Source of the DNA: Verrucomicrobiota bacterium
GTDB lineage: Bacteria; Verrucomicrobiota; Verrucomicrobiia; Verrucomicrobiales; DEV007
NCBI GenBank assembly: GCA_027618625.1
Contig: JAQCER010000139.1
Span: 1-7,505, forward strand
DNA: 7,505 nt
Reading direction: 5' to 3'
The notes under the pieces were generated by a model. That model worked only from the letters and a program-made list of their open reading frames with translations. It made no database searches and was not told the DNA's origin. The translations under genes were made by a program, and so were the position numbers. How positions within the stretch are numbered: position 1 is the first letter of the stretch; the number at the start of each line of letters is the position of its first letter. This document shows positions 6,424 to 7,505 of this stretch, one piece after another.

Positions 6424-7505
6424 ATGCCGCGCATTCTCGTGGTGACGCCCGAGATCACTTATCTGCCGGAAGGAATGGGAAACCTTTCCCAGCGGATGGG
6501 CGCCAAGGCAGGTGGACTGGCAGACGTGTCCGCGTCGCTGGTCAATGAACTGCAGGAATTGGGAGCGGATGTGCATGTCGCCCTGCCCAACTACAAGCGG
6601 ATGTTTCACACGGATATCCAGCAACTTCACAAGAAGCAGATCGAAAAGGTGCGACGAAATACCCCGGACCAGCGCATCCACCTCGCCGAGGACCGTATTT
6701 TTTACCACCGGGATCAAGTCTACTCGACAGATGAAAACACCCGCATCGCCCTGGCGTTTCAGCGCGAGGTGATCAACCACATCATCCCGACCGTCGAGCC
6801 GGATCTGATTCACTGCAATGACTGGATGACCGGTCTCATCCCCGCCGTGGCGAAGCATCGCGGGATCAAGTGCCTGTTCACGGTGCATAACATTCACACC
6901 GAGAAACTGTCTTTGGCAGAAATGGAAGATCGTGGCATCGATGCTGCGGAGTTCTGGGAGAATCTTTACTACGAAAATCGTCCGGGAAACTATGAACAGA
7001 CACGCTCGGGAAATCGCGTTGACCTGCTCACCAGCGGAATTTTTGCAGCCGACTACGTCAACACGGTGAGCCCCACTTTCCTGGACGAAGTGGTCATGGG
7101 ACACCATGGTTTTGTGCCCAGTGCCATTCAGCGGGAGTTGGCGAACAAGAAATATTCAGGCCATGCCAGCGGCATTCTGAACGCGCCGGATCCCGCCTTT
7201 GAACCGGAGACTGACGAATACATCGTCCAGCACTATTCCCCTGACGACCACGTGGGAGCCCGCCGCGCGAACAAGCTGGAGCTGCAGAAGCGGCTCGGCC
7301 TTGTTCAAGACGCGGATGCTCCGGTGTTGTTCTGGCCGTCCCGGCTCGACCCGGTGCAGAAGGGATGCCAGCTGGTTACGGACATTCTCTACAGCCTGCT
7401 GGATGACTACGCGGACCGCGGCCTCCAGCTGGCAGTGGTGGCGAATGGTGCTTTCCAGAATCACTTCCGGAATATCGCGAACCTCCATCAGATTCACCAG
7501 CGGCT
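6424..7505 (+). CDS. glgA: Glycogen synthase, ADP-glucose type (GT5), N-terminal part
   Basis: This enzyme transfers glucose from ADP-glucose to the growing alpha-1,4-glucan in cytoplasmic glycogen synthesis. The gene runs off the right edge; 360 residues are visible of a usual 470-500. Seen in order: RILVVTPEITYLPEG (3-17), AKAGGLADVSASL (27-39), which is the KxGGL ADP-glucose site, HCNDWMTGLIP (130-140), TVHNIHTEK (153-161), NTVSPTFL (213-220), GILNAPD (250-256, usually GILNGID) and PSRLDPVQKGCQL (305-317), the start of the C-terminal Rossmann domain. ATG 6424 is chosen because the conserved fold starts at residue 3 and GAGGG lies 4 nt upstream. In-frame ATGs at 6322 and 6280 would add 34 or 48 non-conserved residues. 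The sequence resembles the KAGGL-type GlgA that I recall from Verrucomicrobia. No other glycogen gene is in the window. Confidence 0.95.
   Translation, partial: MPRILVVTPEITYLPEGMGNLSQRMGAKAGGLADVSASLVNELQELGADVHVALPNYKRMFHTDIQQLHKKQIEKVRRNTPDQRIHLAEDRIFYHRDQVYSTDENTRIALAFQREVINHIIPTVEPDLIHCNDWMTGLIPAVAKHRGIKCLFTVHNIHTEKLSLAEMEDRGIDAAEFWENLYYENRPGNYEQTRSGNRVDLLTSGIFAADYVNTVSPTFLDEVVMGHHGFVPSAIQRELANKKYSGHASGILNAPDPAFEPETDEYIVQHYSPDDHVGARRANKLELQKRLGLVQDADAPVLFWPSRLDPVQKGCQLVTDILYSLLDDYADRGLQLAVVANGAFQNHFRNIANLHQIHQR

Noticed and set aside
6250..7107. Long minus-strand frame of 285 codons opposite glgA
   Set aside because: It is antisense to a gene with all GT5 motifs; its product has no recognisable domain and is a by-product of the codon bias of glgA.

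Overview
The window looks like chromosomal DNA from a bacterium of the Verrucomicrobiota or a close PVC relative. This placement is an inference from protein character: the glycogen-synthase variant at the right end, the degenerate kinase-like protein at the left end and the style of the small secreted proteins. No rRNA or other marker is present. GC content is moderate and there is no phage, transposon, CRISPR or tRNA signature.

Layout, left to right. (1) Positions 1-256, minus strand: the N-terminal part of a protein-kinase-like gene running off the left edge; its glycine loop and VAxK lysine are replaced. (2) Positions 257-739: no confident gene, only one weak 40-residue candidate on the minus strand. 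(3) Positions 740-1072, minus: a 110-residue DUF971 protein. (4) Positions 1178-2162, plus: a membrane-anchored endonuclease/exonuclease/phosphatase (EEP) family protein with all catalytic motifs but split by one frameshift near 1430-1436. (5) Positions 2385-3188, plus: an exported SH3b-like plus SmpA/BamE-like protein whose beginning contains seven copies of a TTGCCN hexamer. (6) Positions 3294-3662, plus: a four-helix membrane protein. (7) Positions 3707-6193, minus: ribonuclease R, convergent with the previous gene. (8) From 6424 to the right edge, plus: an ADP-glucose-type glycogen synthase (GT5), divergent from ribonuclease R.

The genes do not form one obvious pathway. They read as ordinary housekeeping (RNA decay, glycogen storage) mixed with lineage-specific envelope and unknown proteins. 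I see no convincing new multi-gene system. The points worth a second look are the EEP frameshift, the kinase-like N-lobe without its key residues, the in-frame hexamer repeat at a secretion signal, and the rnr/glgA divergent region, where two perfect AGGAGG sequences and two inverted repeats do not fit the simplest start codons.
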